Part shown: positions 18,434 through 28,295 of the stretch, piece by piece
How the letters are laid out: the number at the start of each line of letters is the position of its first letter
Numbering within the stretch: the stretch's first letter is position 1
From: Rhodococcus rhodochrous
GTDB taxonomy: Bacteria; Actinomycetota; Actinomycetes; Mycobacteriales; Mycobacteriaceae
Length of the DNA: 64,000 nt
Assembly: GCF_900187265.1 (NCBI RefSeq)
Contig: NZ_LT906450.1
Location: 2,223,444 to 2,287,443 of the forward strand
Direction of reading: 5' to 3'
Translations under genes and position numbers: made by a program
The notes under the pieces: model-generated
The model's input: only the letters and a program-made list of their open reading frames with translations
Database searches by the model: none
What the model was told of the DNA's origin: nothing

Positions 18434-19099
18434 TCAGTTCTCGTCGACCGGCGGGTTCTCGGCGCGCGTGATCGCCTCCGAGACCGAACCGGACACGGCC
18501 GCGATGTAGACGGAATCGTCGGCCTGCAGCACGGTCCTGCGGTCGGGCAGCAGCCCGGTGCCGAACCGGATCAGGAACGCGACGCGCGAACCCGTGGCCT
18601 CCTCGAGGTCGGTGACGCGTCGTCCGACCCATCCCTCGTGCACGTTCACCTCGGCGATGGCGACGGATCCGGTGGGGTCGCGCCAGCGGGCGGTCTCGCT
18701 GTCGTGCGTGAGCGCATGCAGGAAACGGTCGGTGGTCCACGGCACGGTCGCCACGGTGGGGATGCCGAGCCGCTCGTACGCCGCGGCCCGCTTGGCGTCG
18801 TAGATCCTCGCGACGACGCGTTCGACGCCGAAGGTCTCGCGGGCCACGCGCGTCGAGATGATGTTCGAGTTGTCGCCGGACGAGACCGCCGCGAAGGCGT
18901 CGGCTCGTTCGATGCCGGCGGAGATCAGAACTTCGCGGTCGAAGCCCATGCCGAGCACGGTGTGCCCGGGGAAATCGGGACCGAGTCGTCCGAACGCGCT
19001 CTCGTCGCGGTCGATGACCGCGACCTCGTGACCGAGCCGGACGAGAGCGGTGGCCACCGCCGAACCGACCCGACCGCACCCCATCACCACCACGTACAC
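18434..19099 (-). CDS. ceoB: TrkA-family (RCK) potassium regulatory protein CeoB
   Basis: A 221-aa paralogue of CeoC. The GTG start gives VYVVVMGCGRVGSAVATALV, with the Rossmann GCGRVG motif. GDNSNIISTRVARETFGVERVVARIYD is the conserved RCK_N segment, and the C-terminal RCK_C domain follows from about residue 140 (VAIAEVNVHEGWVGRRVTDLEE). Two RCK proteins in tandem probably form a hetero-oligomeric ring. The frame stays open upstream into the promoter region of the divergent transporter, but homology begins at the GTG. Confidence 0.88.
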   Translation of the reverse strand: MYVVVMGCGRVGSAVATALVRLGHEVAVIDRDESAFGRLGPDFPGHTVLGMGFDREVLISAGIERADAFAAVSSGDNSNIISTRVARETFGVERVVARIYDAKRAAAYERLGIPTVATVPWTTDRFLHALTHDSETARWRDPTGSVAIAEVNVHEGWVGRRVTDLEEATGSRVAFLIRFGTGLLPDRRTVLQADDSVYIAAVSGSVSEAITRAENPPVDEN

Positions 19100-19238
19100 C
19101 CGTGGACTCCGTTCCGGTCGATCTTTCCGAGACGGACCGCAGCGGACCGCCGATCCGAACGGTACCGCGTGACGATCTTCGACAGGTCGTGACCCGGCCG
19201 AGGGGTACTTCGGGGCCGGAACCGCATAGGCTTTGCGC

Positions 19239-21236
19239 GTGTCCAAGCTTTCCACCGCGGCTAAGCGGCTCGTGCTGGGTCGTCCCTTCCGCAGCGACAC
19301 TCTCGGGCACGAGTTGCTGCCCAAGCGCACCGCACTGCCCGTCTTCGCCTCCGACGCGCTGTCGTCGGTCGCCTACGCACCCGAGGAGATCTTCCTCGTC
19401 CTCTCCGTTGCGGGGCTGTCCGCTTATGCCTTCTCCCCGTGGATCGGTCTCGCGGTCGCCTTCGTGCTCGTGATCGTGATCGCCGGTTACCGCCAGACCG
19501 TGCGCGCCTATCCGTCCGGCGGTGGCGACTACGAGGTGGCCACGAAGAATCTCGGCCCCACTGCAGGACTGACCGTGGGCAGTGCGCTGCTCGTCGACTA
19601 CGTCCTGACGGTCGCGGTGTCGCTGTCGTCCGCGGCGGCGACGGTCGGATCGGCCGTCCCGTTCGTCGCCCGGCACAAGGTGCTCTTCGTCGTCGTCGCG
19701 ATCGCGTTGCTGACCGCGGTGAACCTGCGCGGGCTCCGGCGCGCCGGCCGGGCGTTCGCCGTCCTCACCTACACATTCGTGGGCTGCATGCTGGTGATGC
19801 TCGGGGCCGGACTGTTCCGGATCTTCGTCCTGGGCGACGATCTGCGTGCGGAGTCGGCGGACTTCGAACTCGTCGCCGAGCAGACGGATCTGACCGCGCT
19901 CGCTTTCGTCCTCCTGCTCGCGCGCGCCTTCTCGTCCGGTTGCGCGGCGCTGACGGGTGTCGAGGCGATCAGTACGGGTGTGCCGGCCTTCCGGAAGCCG
20001 AAGGCGCGCAATGCCGCGACGACCCTGCTGGTGCTCGGCGGTATCGCCGTCACGTTGTTCCTCGGGGTGGTCTTCCTCGCCGAGCGGCTCGGTGTGGTGG
20101 TGGCCGAGCATCCCGCCACCCAGCTGCGGGGTGCACCCGAGGGCTACGAGCAGAAGACGCTGCTCTCCCAGTTGGCGCACACCGTCTTCGACGGGGTGCC
20201 GGTCGCGTTCGTGCTGATCACGATCGTCACCGCCGTGATCCTCGTGCTCGCCGCCAACACGGCCTTCAACGGATTCCCGGTGCTCGGTTCGGTTCTCGCG
20301 CAGAACCGCTACCTGCCGCGTCAGTTCCACACCCGCGGCGACCGGCTCGCCTTCAGCAACGGCATCCTCTTCCTCGCCGGGATCGCCATCGTCTTCGTGT
20401 GGGTCTTCGAGGCCGAGGTCACCCGGCTCATCCAGTTGTACATCGTGGGTGTGTTCGTCGCGTTCAGCCTGGGGCAGGCCGGCATGGTGCGTCACTGGAC
20501 GCGGGAACTGGGCACGGAGACGGATCCGTCGGCGCGGGGCCGCATGGTGCGGTCGCGGTGGATCAACGGCGTCGGATGCGTCTCCACGTCGGTGGTGCTG
20601 CTGGTCGTGCTGACGGGCAAGTTCGCCGCCGGGGCGTGGATCGCGGTGGTGACCATGATCGTCGCGTTCGTGCTCATGAAGGCGATCCGGCACCACTACG
20701 ACACGGTCGCTGCGGAACTCGAGAGGGCGGACTGGGACGGTGTGCTGCCCAGCCGCACCCATTCGATCGTGCTCGTCTCGACCCTGCACCTGCCCACGAT
20801 GCGCGCCCTCGCCTACGCCCGGGCGACCCGCCCCGACACCCTCGAGGCGATCACCGTGAACGTCGACGACGAGAGCACGCGGCGTCTCGTACTCGAGTGG
20901 GAGAAGAGTGATCTGACCGTGCCGTTGAAGGTCGTCGAGTCGCCCTACCGGGAGATCACGCGGCCCGTCCTCGACTACGTCCGTCGCGTGCGGCGCGATT
21001 CTCCCCGCGACGTCGTGACCGTCTTCATCCCCGAATACGTGGTGGGGCACTGGTGGGAGCAACTGCTCCACAACCAGAGTGCCCTGCGGCTCAAGAGCCG
21101 GCTCCTCTTCCAGCCGGGGGTGATGGTGACGAGCGTGCCCTGGCAGCTGCGCTCGTCCGCGGACGCCGGCGCGGTGGGGCGGGCCACCCCGAACGGACAG
21201 GATCGACAGTTCGACAACGAGGAGGAACCGCGGTGA
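19239..21236 (+). CDS. APC-superfamily transporter, KimA-like K+ importer candidate
   Basis: A 665-aa protein with about twelve TM segments and a C-terminal cytosolic domain of about 180 residues. Several blocks agree with what I recall of Bacillus KimA (YdaO): SDALSSVAYAPEEI, AYPSGGGDYEVATKNLG, LLVDYVLTVAVSLSS, FSSGCAALTGVEAISTGVPA, VLAANTAFNGFP, RGDRLAFSNGI, and the end LLHNQSALRLKSRLLF. The Asp and Tyr of SDALSSVAY and the Tyr of VDYVLT correspond to K+-coordinating residues of KimA. It is divergent from ceoB-ceoC, which supports a K+ role. Databases often call it a generic APC permease (Rv2690c type). TAGGCT ends 6 nt before the GTG start, suggesting a leaderless mRNA. The next gene overlaps by 4 nt. 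Confidence 0.8.
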   Translation: MSKLSTAAKRLVLGRPFRSDTLGHELLPKRTALPVFASDALSSVAYAPEEIFLVLSVAGLSAYAFSPWIGLAVAFVLVIVIAGYRQTVRAYPSGGGDYEVATKNLGPTAGLTVGSALLVDYVLTVAVSLSSAAATVGSAVPFVARHKVLFVVVAIALLTAVNLRGLRRAGRAFAVLTYTFVGCMLVMLGAGLFRIFVLGDDLRAESADFELVAEQTDLTALAFVLLLARAFSSGCAALTGVEAISTGVPAFRKPKARNAATTLLVLGGIAVTLFLGVVFLAERLGVVVAEHPATQLRGAPEGYEQKTLLSQLAHTVFDGVPVAFVLITIVTAVILVLAANTAFNGFPVLGSVLAQNRYLPRQFHTRGDRLAFSNGILFLAGIAIVFVWVFEAEVTRLIQLYIVGVFVAFSLGQAGMVRHWTRELGTETDPSARGRMVRSRWINGVGCVSTSVVLLVVLTGKFAAGAWIAVVTMIVAFVLMKAIRHHYDTVAAELERADWDGVLPSRTHSIVLVSTLHLPTMRALAYARATRPDTLEAITVNVDDESTRRLVLEWEKSDLTVPLKVVESPYREITRPVLDYVRRVRRDSPRDVVTVFIPEYVVGHWWEQLLHNQSALRLKSRLLFQPGVMVTSVPWQLRSSADAGAVGRATPNGQDRQFDNEEEPR

Positions 21237-22516
21237 ATCGTCAGGCACACCCGCGCACGGATTGGTCCGGCCGGAGGATCGAGGTGGTCCTCGGCAACCC
21301 CGCCCACGGTGGTGCGTGTGTCGCGCGGTTCGAGGGACGCGTCGTGTTCGTGCGGCACGGACTGCCGGGGGAGCGGGTCTTCGCTCGCGTGACCGAGGAC
21401 CGGGGCGGGTCGTTCTGCTTCGCCGACGTGGAGGACGTGCTCGAGGCGTCCGAGGACCGCGTCGATCGGGTGTGCCCGATCTCCGGTCCGGGAGGAGCGG
21501 GTTGCTGCGACCTCTCGCACATGACCGTCGAGGCGCAACGCCGGTTCACGGGTGCGGTGGTGGCCGAGCAACTGCGCCGGCTCGGTGGGGTGGACCGGGA
21601 GGTGACCGTCGAGGAGGTGCCGGGTGGTGCGTCCAACGGCACCCTGTGGCGCACCCGGGTCCGGCTCGCGGTGGACGTGGTGGGGAACCCGGGATACCGC
21701 CGGTATCGCAGCAACGAGGTCGTCCCGGAACTGGCGTGCCCGCAGATCGATCCGCACGCCTACGTCGGTCTCGCCGATCGTGTGTGGCAGCCCGGAGCGG
21801 AGCTGCAGGTCGTGCTCGACGCGGACGGCCGCCGGCACGTGGTGGAGATCGCACCTCCCGTTCTCTCGGGTGGTGCCCGACGGCAGGGCCGGCGTGGCGC
21901 TGCGTCGCGTCGGGCGGCGGTGAACGCGCCCCGGCCGGAGAAGGTGATCGAAGGCCCGGGACGTGTGGTCGAGCGGGTCGGCGAGCGCGAATGGCGGTTG
22001 GCGCCGACCGGTTTCTGGCAGGCCCATCGCGGCGCTGCGTCGACCTATTCGGCGGCGGTGGCCGACTGGGCGCAGGCATCGGAAGGCGCGACGGCGTGGG
22101 ATCTGTACGGCGGAGTGGGGGTCTTCGCGGCCGTGCTCGCCGAGCAGGTCGGTCCGTCCGGTCGGGTGGTGTCGGTGGAGTCGTCGAAGACCGCCGTCGA
22201 CGACGGGATCGAGGCGCTCGCCGACCTCGGTCAGGTGTCCTTCCGTCACGGGCGCGTGGAGCGGGTGATCCCCGATCTGCCGGCTCCCGAGGTGGTCGTC
22301 CTCGACCCGCCCCGCGCGGGGGCGGGCAGGGACGTGGTGGCCGCCGTGGCCGCAGCGGGACCGCGCCGGATCGTCCATGTGGGCTGCGATCCCGCGTCCT
22401 TCGGCCGTGATGTGGGTCTGTACCGGGATCACGGATTCGAGTTGGCGGACGTCCGGGCCTTCGCGGCGTTCCCCTCCACCCATCACGTGGAATGCATCGG
22501 TCTGTTCACCCGTTGA
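21233..22516 (+). CDS. Class I SAM-dependent RNA methyltransferase (TrmA/RlmD-like)
   Basis: A 427-aa protein. An N-terminal TRAM-like domain (RIEVVLGNPAHGGACVARF...VRHGLPGERVFARV) is followed by a uracil-5-methyltransferase domain: FWQAHRGAASTYSAAV, WDLYGGVGVFAAVLAEQVG (SAM motif), VVLDPPRAGAG and the catalytic-Cys motif VGCDPASFGRDV. It should methylate uridine in tRNA or rRNA. The usual iron-sulfur cysteines are only partly recognisable (CPISGPGGAGCCDLSHM). The GTG overlaps the transporter stop (GTGA), implying translational coupling. It corresponds to Rv2689c. Confidence 0.85.
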   Translation: MNRQAHPRTDWSGRRIEVVLGNPAHGGACVARFEGRVVFVRHGLPGERVFARVTEDRGGSFCFADVEDVLEASEDRVDRVCPISGPGGAGCCDLSHMTVEAQRRFTGAVVAEQLRRLGGVDREVTVEEVPGGASNGTLWRTRVRLAVDVVGNPGYRRYRSNEVVPELACPQIDPHAYVGLADRVWQPGAELQVVLDADGRRHVVEIAPPVLSGGARRQGRRGAASRRAAVNAPRPEKVIEGPGRVVERVGEREWRLAPTGFWQAHRGAASTYSAAVADWAQASEGATAWDLYGGVGVFAAVLAEQVGPSGRVVSVESSKTAVDDGIEALADLGQVSFRHGRVERVIPDLPAPEVVVLDPPRAGAGRDVVAAVAAAGPRRIVHVGCDPASFGRDVGLYRDHGFELADVRAFAAFPSTHHVECIGLFTR

Positions 22517-22604
22517 ACCGGTTCCCGTCGCACCTCTCGGGGGGTGTGACGGGGATCGCATCCGGGTGGTCGGTGTGACATGAGAAAGAGATTGCTTGTA
22601 GTAC

Positions 22605-22625
22605 GCAACTAATCTGTATAGTTGC
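22605..22625. promoter_or_regulatory. Probable MarR operator
   Basis: Inverted repeat GCAACTA-N7-TAGTTGC, centred about 50 nt before the marR GTG in an unusually AT-rich stretch. A TATAGT hexamer (22617-22622) lies within it and could be the -10 element, so a bound regulator would block its own promoter. Confidence 0.6.
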
Positions 22626-22664
22626 ATGACGTAATCAATTAGTTCATTCCGACGGAGGTTCGCT

Positions 22665-23123
22665 GTGCCGGAAAAGGCTCAGGCCCACGAACTCGCCGAC
22701 GCCATCTTCATGTTCGGTCGCACGCTGCGTGGTGCACTCGTGCACCACGACACCGATGTGCTTCCTTCCGCGCTCGTCGCGGTGCTGTTCGTGCTCGCGC
22801 GGATGGGGGAGTGCCGCCCCAGCGAGCTCGCCGTCGAAATGTGCGTCAGCCAGTCGTCGTTGAGCAGACAGATCGCCGAACTCGTCGAGCGCGGCCTCGT
22901 GGATCGACATCCCGATCCCGACGATCGTCGCGCTCACCGGGTGAGTTGTTCGGTCGCGGGTATCGAGATCCTCGAACTCGTGAAGAAGCGCCGGACCGAA
23001 CGGCTCTCCGCAGAACTCGCGGACTGGCACGAGGACGAGATCGCGGGCGCCATCACGACGCTCGAACGTCTCACCTCGTCCCTGGCTCCGCTCGTCATCG
23101 ATACTCGAAGGACCAATTCATGA
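22665..23123 (+). CDS. MarR-family transcriptional regulator
   Basis: A 152-aa winged-helix repressor. The DNA-binding domain is visible as LFVLARMGECRPSELAVEMCVSQSSLSRQIAELVERGLVDR, with the wing HPDPDDRRAHRVSCSVAG. GGAGG lies 8 nt before the GTG start. The ATG of the MFS exporter overlaps the stop codon, so the regulator and pump form one autoregulated unit, the usual arrangement for a ligand-responsive efflux system. The inducer is unknown. Confidence 0.9.
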   Translation: MPEKAQAHELADAIFMFGRTLRGALVHHDTDVLPSALVAVLFVLARMGECRPSELAVEMCVSQSSLSRQIAELVERGLVDRHPDPDDRRAHRVSCSVAGIEILELVKKRRTERLSAELADWHEDEIAGAITTLERLTSSLAPLVIDTRRTNS

Positions 23124-24715
23124 CCACAGTCTCCGGATCGGGAGCGCAGCCGGATGCTCCGGCAGCCGAGGAGCAGATGACGCACCGCGAGATCCTCGTC
23201 GTGCTGTCGGGCCTCCTCGCGGCTCTCTTCACGGCGCTGCTGAGCAGCACCATCGTCTCGACCGCTCTGCCGACGATCATCGCGGATCTGAACGGCACCC
23301 AGACCCAGTACGCCTGGGTCATCACCACGGCGCTGCTCGCGAACGCCGCGTCGACGCCCATCTGGGGCAAGTTCGCCGACCTGTTCAACAAGAAGCTGCT
23401 CGTCCAGCTCGGGATCCTGGTCTTCGTGATCGGCTCGGTGCTGGCCGGTATCGCGCACAACGTGCCGGTCCTGCTCGCCGCCCGCGTGATCCAGGGCATC
23501 GGCATGGGCGGTCTGACCGCTCTCGTCGTCGCGATCATCGGCAGCATCATCCCGCCCCGTCAGCGTGGCCGGTACTCCGGTTACATGGGCGCCGTCATGG
23601 CCGTCGCGATGTCGGGCGGACCCGTGCTCGGTGGTGTCATCGTCGACCTCCTCGGCTGGCGCTGGTGCTTCTACGTCTGCGTGCCGATCGCGGTCGTCGC
23701 GCTGATCCTGCTGCAGCGCACGCTGCACGTCGCGACCGTCCGCAAGGAGAACGTGAGCATCGACTGGTTCGGTGCCACGCTCATCACCGCTGCCGTGAGT
23801 GTCCTGCTCGTCTGGGTCTCCTTCGCCGGTAAGGCCGACTACTACGAGTGGTTCTCGGTCGAGTCCGCCCTCTACGTCGGTGCCGGCATCGTCCTGCTCG
23901 TCGCGACGCTGATCGTCGAGTCCAAGGTCGCCGATCCGATCATCCCGCTGAAGATCGTCACCGAACGCACCACCGGCCTCGCGATCATCGCGTCCGTGGC
24001 AGTCGGTATCGGCCTGTTCGGTGCCACCACCTTCCTCGGTCAGTACTTCCAGACCTCGCGGGCCTACAGCCCGACGGTCGCCGGTCTGCTCACCATCCCG
24101 ATGGTCGCCGGCACGCTCGTCTCGTCGATGCTCTCCGGTCAGCTCATCACGCGCTTCGGCAAGTGGAAGGGCTTCCTGATCGGCGGCGCGATCCTGCAGA
24201 TGGTCGGCTTCGGCCTGCTCGGCACCGTCGACCACCTCACCTCGCTCACGCTGATCAGCGTGTACATCGCGATCGTGGGGCTGGGCACCGGCATGCTGAT
24301 GCAGAACCTCGTCCTCGCCGTGCAGAACACCGTCAGCGTGCGCAACATCGGCGCCGCGAGCAGCTCGGTCGCCTTCTTCCGTACCTTCGGCGGCGCGATC
24401 GGTGTGTCGGTGCTCGGTTCGATCCTCGCGTCCCGTGTCGCGACGATCTCCGCCGACGGCCTCGCGAAGCTCGGTGTCGACACCTCCGGCGGTGGATCGG
24501 GCGGAACCCTCGACTTCTCCCAGCTTCCCGAACCGGTGGCGGAAGTCATCCGTGCCGCCTACGGCGACGCGACGGCGACGCTCTTCCTCGTAGCGGCGGC
24601 GTTCGCGGTCGTTACCCTGGTGGCAGTGGTGCTGATTCCGAACCAGGCGTTGCGCACCACCATCGACCTCGTCGAGGAGAAGTCGCCGGCCGATCGCGCC
24701 GACATCTCCTCGTGA
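23120..24715 (+). CDS. DHA2-type (14-TM) MFS multidrug exporter
   Basis: A 531-aa drug:H+ antiporter. The N-terminal TM1 motif LSSTIVSTALPTIIADLNG, the motif A region WGKFADLFNKK and motif C (GYMGAVMAVAMSGGPVLGGVIVDLLGWRWCF) mark the EmrB/QacA DHA2 family. About fourteen hydrophobic segments are seen. It overlaps the marR stop by 4 nt (ATGA) and is therefore probably repressed by that protein and induced by a toxic substrate. The substrate cannot be predicted. Confidence 0.9.
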   Translation: MTTVSGSGAQPDAPAAEEQMTHREILVVLSGLLAALFTALLSSTIVSTALPTIIADLNGTQTQYAWVITTALLANAASTPIWGKFADLFNKKLLVQLGILVFVIGSVLAGIAHNVPVLLAARVIQGIGMGGLTALVVAIIGSIIPPRQRGRYSGYMGAVMAVAMSGGPVLGGVIVDLLGWRWCFYVCVPIAVVALILLQRTLHVATVRKENVSIDWFGATLITAAVSVLLVWVSFAGKADYYEWFSVESALYVGAGIVLLVATLIVESKVADPIIPLKIVTERTTGLAIIASVAVGIGLFGATTFLGQYFQTSRAYSPTVAGLLTIPMVAGTLVSSMLSGQLITRFGKWKGFLIGGAILQMVGFGLLGTVDHLTSLTLISVYIAIVGLGTGMLMQNLVLAVQNTVSVRNIGAASSSVAFFRTFGGAIGVSVLGSILASRVATISADGLAKLGVDTSGGGSGGTLDFSQLPEPVAEVIRAAYGDATATLFLVAAAFAVVTLVAVVLIPNQALRTTIDLVEEKSPADRADISS

Positions 24716-24874
24716 GGGTGACCTCGCTCACCGGCGGACGATCCGTCCGCCGGTGACCAGGAGATCACGCGGAAGCGAGTCGGTGGCGGGAGACGCTCCG
24801 TTCCTGCGCTCCGTAGACTGAGGAAATCACTCGCGCGACGAGCGTGAGCCACGAGCCGGAGGGAGCTGTTCCAG

Positions 24875-26818
24875 TTGGGTGTTCTGTCCCGCATCCAGTC
24901 GCCCGACGATCTACGTCGACTCTCCCCTGTGGAGCTCACCGAGCTCGCGGGGGAGATTCGGGAATTCCTGGTCGAGAAGGTCGCGGCGACCGGCGGTCAC
25001 CTCGGGCCCAATCTCGGCGTCGTCGAGCTGACCATTGCTCTGCACCGAGTGTTCGATTCGCCACGCGATCCGATCCTCTTCGACACCGGTCACCAGGCCT
25101 ACGTCCACAAGATCCTCACCGGTCGTCGCGACGAGTTCGACAGCCTCCGGCAGAAGGGTGGGTTGTCCGGCTACCCGTGCCGCGCGGAGAGCGAACACGA
25201 CTGGATCGAGTCGTCGCACGCCTCGGCCGCCCTGTCGTACGCCGACGGGCTCGCCAAGGCCTATTCGCTGTCCGGGCAGTCCGATCGGACCGTGGTGGCC
25301 GTGGTGGGCGACGGCGCGCTGACCGGCGGTATGTGCTGGGAGGCGCTCAACAACATCGCCGCCGGGCAGAACCGCTCGATGGTGATCGTGGTCAACGACA
25401 ACGGCCGCTCCTACGCGCCCACGATCGGTGGTCTCGCCGAGCACCTCGCGGCGCTGCGTCTCAAGCCCGGCTACGAGAAGGTGCTCGACAACAGTCGGCG
25501 CATCGTCAAGCGGATCCCCTGGATCGGCTCGGCGGCCTACTCGGTGCTGCACGGCATGAAGGCCGGCGTGAAGGATGCGGTGAGCCCCCAGGTGCTCTTC
25601 ACCGATCTGGGCATCAAGTACCTCGGACCGGTCGACGGGCACGACGAGCAGGCGATGGAATCGGCTCTGCGTCGCGCGAAGGCGTACGGCGGCCCCGTCC
25701 TGGTCCACGCCGTCACCCGCAAGGGAGCCGGCTACGCGCCCGCCGAGAACCACCTCGCCGATCAGATGCACGCCACGGGCGTGATGGATCCGCGCACGGG
25801 TCGCGCGAAGTCCGCCTCCGCCCCCGACTGGACGTCGGTCTTCTCCGACGAACTCATCGCGCTGGGGGAGAAACGGGAGGACGTCGTGGCCATCACCGCC
25901 GCGATGCCCGGACCGACCGGCCTCGCCAAGTTCGGCGAACGGTTCCCCGACCGCACCTTCGACGTCGGCATCGCCGAACAGCACGCGGTGACCTCGGCGG
26001 CAGGTCTCGCGCTCGGCGGGATGCATCCCGTCGTCGCCGTCTACTCGACCTTCCTCAACCGGGCGTTCGACCAGCTGCTCATGGACGTCGCGCTGCTGAA
26101 GCAGCCGGTCACCGTGGTGCTCGACCGTGCGGGTGTGACGGGCTCCGACGGCGCCAGCCACAACGGCATGTGGGATCTGTCCTTGCTGGGCATCGTCCCC
26201 GGCATCCGGGTCGCCGCTCCACGCGACGGGGCGACGCTGCGCGAGGAACTCGGTGAGGCGCTCGACGTCTCCGACGGACCGACCGTCCTCCGCTTCCCCA
26301 AAGGCTCGGTGGGAGAAGACATCCCGGCGATCGAGCGTCTCGACGGCACCGTCGACGTGCTGCGGATGCCGCCATCGCGGCGCGGCGACGCACTGATCGT
26401 CGCGGTCGGCGCCTTCGCCGGTCTCGCGCTCGACGTCGCCGATCGTCTCTCCAAGCAGGGCATCGACGCTGCCGTCGTCGACCCGCGGTGGGTGTTCCCG
26501 GTGCCCGACGCGGTGGTCGACCTCGCCCGTGGCTTCCGGATCGTCGTCACGATCGAGGACAGCGGCCTCCACGGTGGTGTCGGCTCGGCGGTCTCCGCCG
26601 CGTTGCGCCGCAACGACGTCGACGTGCCCACGCGCGATCTCGGGGTGCCGCAGAAGTTCCTCGATCACGCCTCCCGCAACGAGATCCACGCCGAACTCGG
26701 TCTGACGGCCCAGGACGTGGCGCGTCAGGTCACCGGTTGGGTCGCCGGCCTGGACAGCGAACCCGAGGAACGGTCGCGCCCCTCGGCGGTCGAGCAGTCC
26801 GACCGCGAAGCGGGCTGA
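24875..26818 (+). CDS. dxs: 1-deoxy-D-xylulose-5-phosphate synthase
   Basis: A 647-aa thiamine-diphosphate enzyme that condenses pyruvate and glyceraldehyde 3-phosphate to DXP, the first step of the MEP isoprenoid pathway. Visible motifs are [29 protein letters not shown] with the active-site His, the ThDP motif [16 protein letters not shown]...NDN, and [16 protein letters not shown] in the pyrimidine domain. The start is a TTG ([10 protein letters not shown]) preceded by GGAGGGAG. TAGACT at 24814-24819 may be the -10 element. A strong hairpin follows. Confidence 0.96.
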   Translation: MGVLSRIQSPDDLRRLSPVELTELAGEIREFLVEKVAATGGHLGPNLGVVELTIALHRVFDSPRDPILFDTGHQAYVHKILTGRRDEFDSLRQKGGLSGYPCRAESEHDWIESSHASAALSYADGLAKAYSLSGQSDRTVVAVVGDGALTGGMCWEALNNIAAGQNRSMVIVVNDNGRSYAPTIGGLAEHLAALRLKPGYEKVLDNSRRIVKRIPWIGSAAYSVLHGMKAGVKDAVSPQVLFTDLGIKYLGPVDGHDEQAMESALRRAKAYGGPVLVHAVTRKGAGYAPAENHLADQMHATGVMDPRTGRAKSASAPDWTSVFSDELIALGEKREDVVAITAAMPGPTGLAKFGERFPDRTFDVGIAEQHAVTSAAGLALGGMHPVVAVYSTFLNRAFDQLLMDVALLKQPVTVVLDRAGVTGSDGASHNGMWDLSLLGIVPGIRVAAPRDGATLREELGEALDVSDGPTVLRFPKGSVGEDIPAIERLDGTVDVLRMPPSRRGDALIVAVGAFAGLALDVADRLSKQGIDAAVVDPRWVFPVPDAVVDLARGFRIVVTIEDSGLHGGVGSAVSAALRRNDVDVPTRDLGVPQKFLDHASRNEIHAELGLTAQDVARQVTGWVAGLDSEPEERSRPSAVEQSDREAG

Positions 26819-26847
26819 GTCCGGCCGGACCCAGGTACACACAGACA

Positions 26848-26885
26848 CGAGGGGCGGTATCCGGTGATCCGGATACCGCCCCTCG
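26848..26885. terminator. Strong bidirectional terminator hairpin
   Basis: A 17-bp perfect stem (left arm begins CGAGGGGCGGTATCC) with the 4-nt loop TGAT, between the convergent dxs and sugar-porter genes. Confidence 0.85.
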
Positions 26886-26897
26886 CGTCTGTATCGA

Positions 26898-28295
26898 CTA
26901 GCTCTGCATCTCCTCGAGTTCCATGCCCTTGGTCTCGGGAATCCTCGACTTGACGAAGAAGAACGACAGCAGGGCGAAGAACGCGAACAGTCCGTACAGG
27001 AACCACAGTCCGACCGCGGAGGTGAGCGGCGGGAACGCCAGCGTCACCGTGAAATTCGCGACCCAGTTGGCGGCGGTGCTGATGCCGAGGGCCACTGCGC
27101 GCATGCGGTTCGGGAACATCTCGCCGAGCATCACCCACATGATCGGGCCCCAGGTGGCAGCGAAGAAGATCACGAAGGCGTTCGCGCCGACGAGCGCGAG
27201 CGCCCCCCACGGTGCCGGCAGTTCGACGTCCTCACCGCTGCCGACCGCCTGCGAGAAGGCGATCGCGGCGAGCAACAGGCTGACGAACATGCCGATCGAA
27301 CCGGTCATCAACAGCGGACGGCGGCCGATCTTGTCGACGAACAGGATCGCGACGAACGTCATGAGCACGTTGATCACGGCCGTGATCACCGACGTCGTGA
27401 ACGACTGGTTCTCGGTGAAGCCCACCGACTTCCACAGGGTCGTCGAGTAGTAGAAGATCGCGTTGATACCGACGAACTGCTGGAAGACGGCCATCGTGAT
27501 GCCGACCCACACCAGCGGCTGCAGACCGAAGACCGGGCCGCGGATGTCGCCGAAGGACGCCTTCGACTCCCGCCGCAGCGTCAGCCGGATCTCGCGGACA
27601 CGCTCGTCGGGCCGGAGTTCGCCCGTGACGTTGGCCAGCACGGCCGCGGCCTCTTCGTCCAAGTCCTTGCCGACGAGATAGCGGGGCGACTCCGGGATCG
27701 TCAGCGCCAGTACGCCGTAGAGGACGGCGGGCGCGACGCCGACGAGGAACATCCACCGCCAGGCCTCGAGATTCCACCACAGCTCGTTCGACGCTCCACC
27801 GGCGGCGTTCTGCAGGACCGCGTCGGACAGCAGGGCCGCGAAGATGCCGAGGGTGATGGCGAGCTGCTGCAGCGATGCGAGCGCACCGCGGTAGCGGGCG
27901 GGTGCGATCTCGGAGATGTAGGTGGGTGCGATGACCGAGGCGATACCGATGCCGAGGCCGCCGAGCACGCGCCACAGCATGAGATCTGGAACGCTGAAGG
28001 CCAGACCGGACCCGATCGACGAGATGACGAACAGGGCGGAGCCGAGGAGCATCACGCGCTTGCGGCCCCAACTGTCGGCGAGGCGTCCGGCGAACCATGC
28101 GCCGACGGCACAGCCGAGCAGGGCGATGGCGACGGCGAAACCGGTCACGAACGAACTGAGCGCGAAGTTGTCCTGGATGGAGTCGACGGCGCCGTTGATG
28201 ACCGAGCTGTCGAAGCCGAACAGGAAACCGCCCACGGCTGCCGCGACGGTCACGGCGATGACTTTCGCGGCGTGTGCGGTCGATGGTTGGGTCAC
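26898..28295 (-). CDS. Sugar porter family MFS transporter
   Basis: A 465-aa, 12-TM proton-linked sugar importer. It carries the sugar-porter signatures GFLFGFDSSVINGA (TM1), RLADSWGRKRVML, the PESPRYLVGK loop, QQFVGINAIFYYS (TM7), DKIGRRPLL and PETKGMELEEM at the C-terminus. The substrate is likely a hexose, pentose or inositol. I start at the GTG (VTQPSTAHAAK) with AGGAG 9 nt upstream. No regulator or catabolic gene is adjacent. Confidence 0.9.
   Translation of the reverse strand: MTQPSTAHAAKVIAVTVAAAVGGFLFGFDSSVINGAVDSIQDNFALSSFVTGFAVAIALLGCAVGAWFAGRLADSWGRKRVMLLGSALFVISSIGSGLAFSVPDLMLWRVLGGLGIGIASVIAPTYISEIAPARYRGALASLQQLAITLGIFAALLSDAVLQNAAGGASNELWWNLEAWRWMFLVGVAPAVLYGVLALTIPESPRYLVGKDLDEEAAAVLANVTGELRPDERVREIRLTLRRESKASFGDIRGPVFGLQPLVWVGITMAVFQQFVGINAIFYYSTTLWKSVGFTENQSFTTSVITAVINVLMTFVAILFVDKIGRRPLLMTGSIGMFVSLLLAAIAFSQAVGSGEDVELPAPWGALALVGANAFVIFFAATWGPIMWVMLGEMFPNRMRAVALGISTAANWVANFTVTLAFPPLTSAVGLWFLYGLFAFFALLSFFFVKSRIPETKGMELEEMQS

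Noticed and set aside
18405-21248. A 947-aa minus-strand open frame over ceoB and the KimA-like gene
   Set aside because: It shadows two genes with clear motifs and has the His/Asp/Arg-rich composition of an antisense frame.
24716-24874. Riboswitch (for example TPP) in front of dxs
   Set aside because: I could not find the conserved TPP or other riboswitch core sequences; only a possible -10 and a ribosome binding site are visible.
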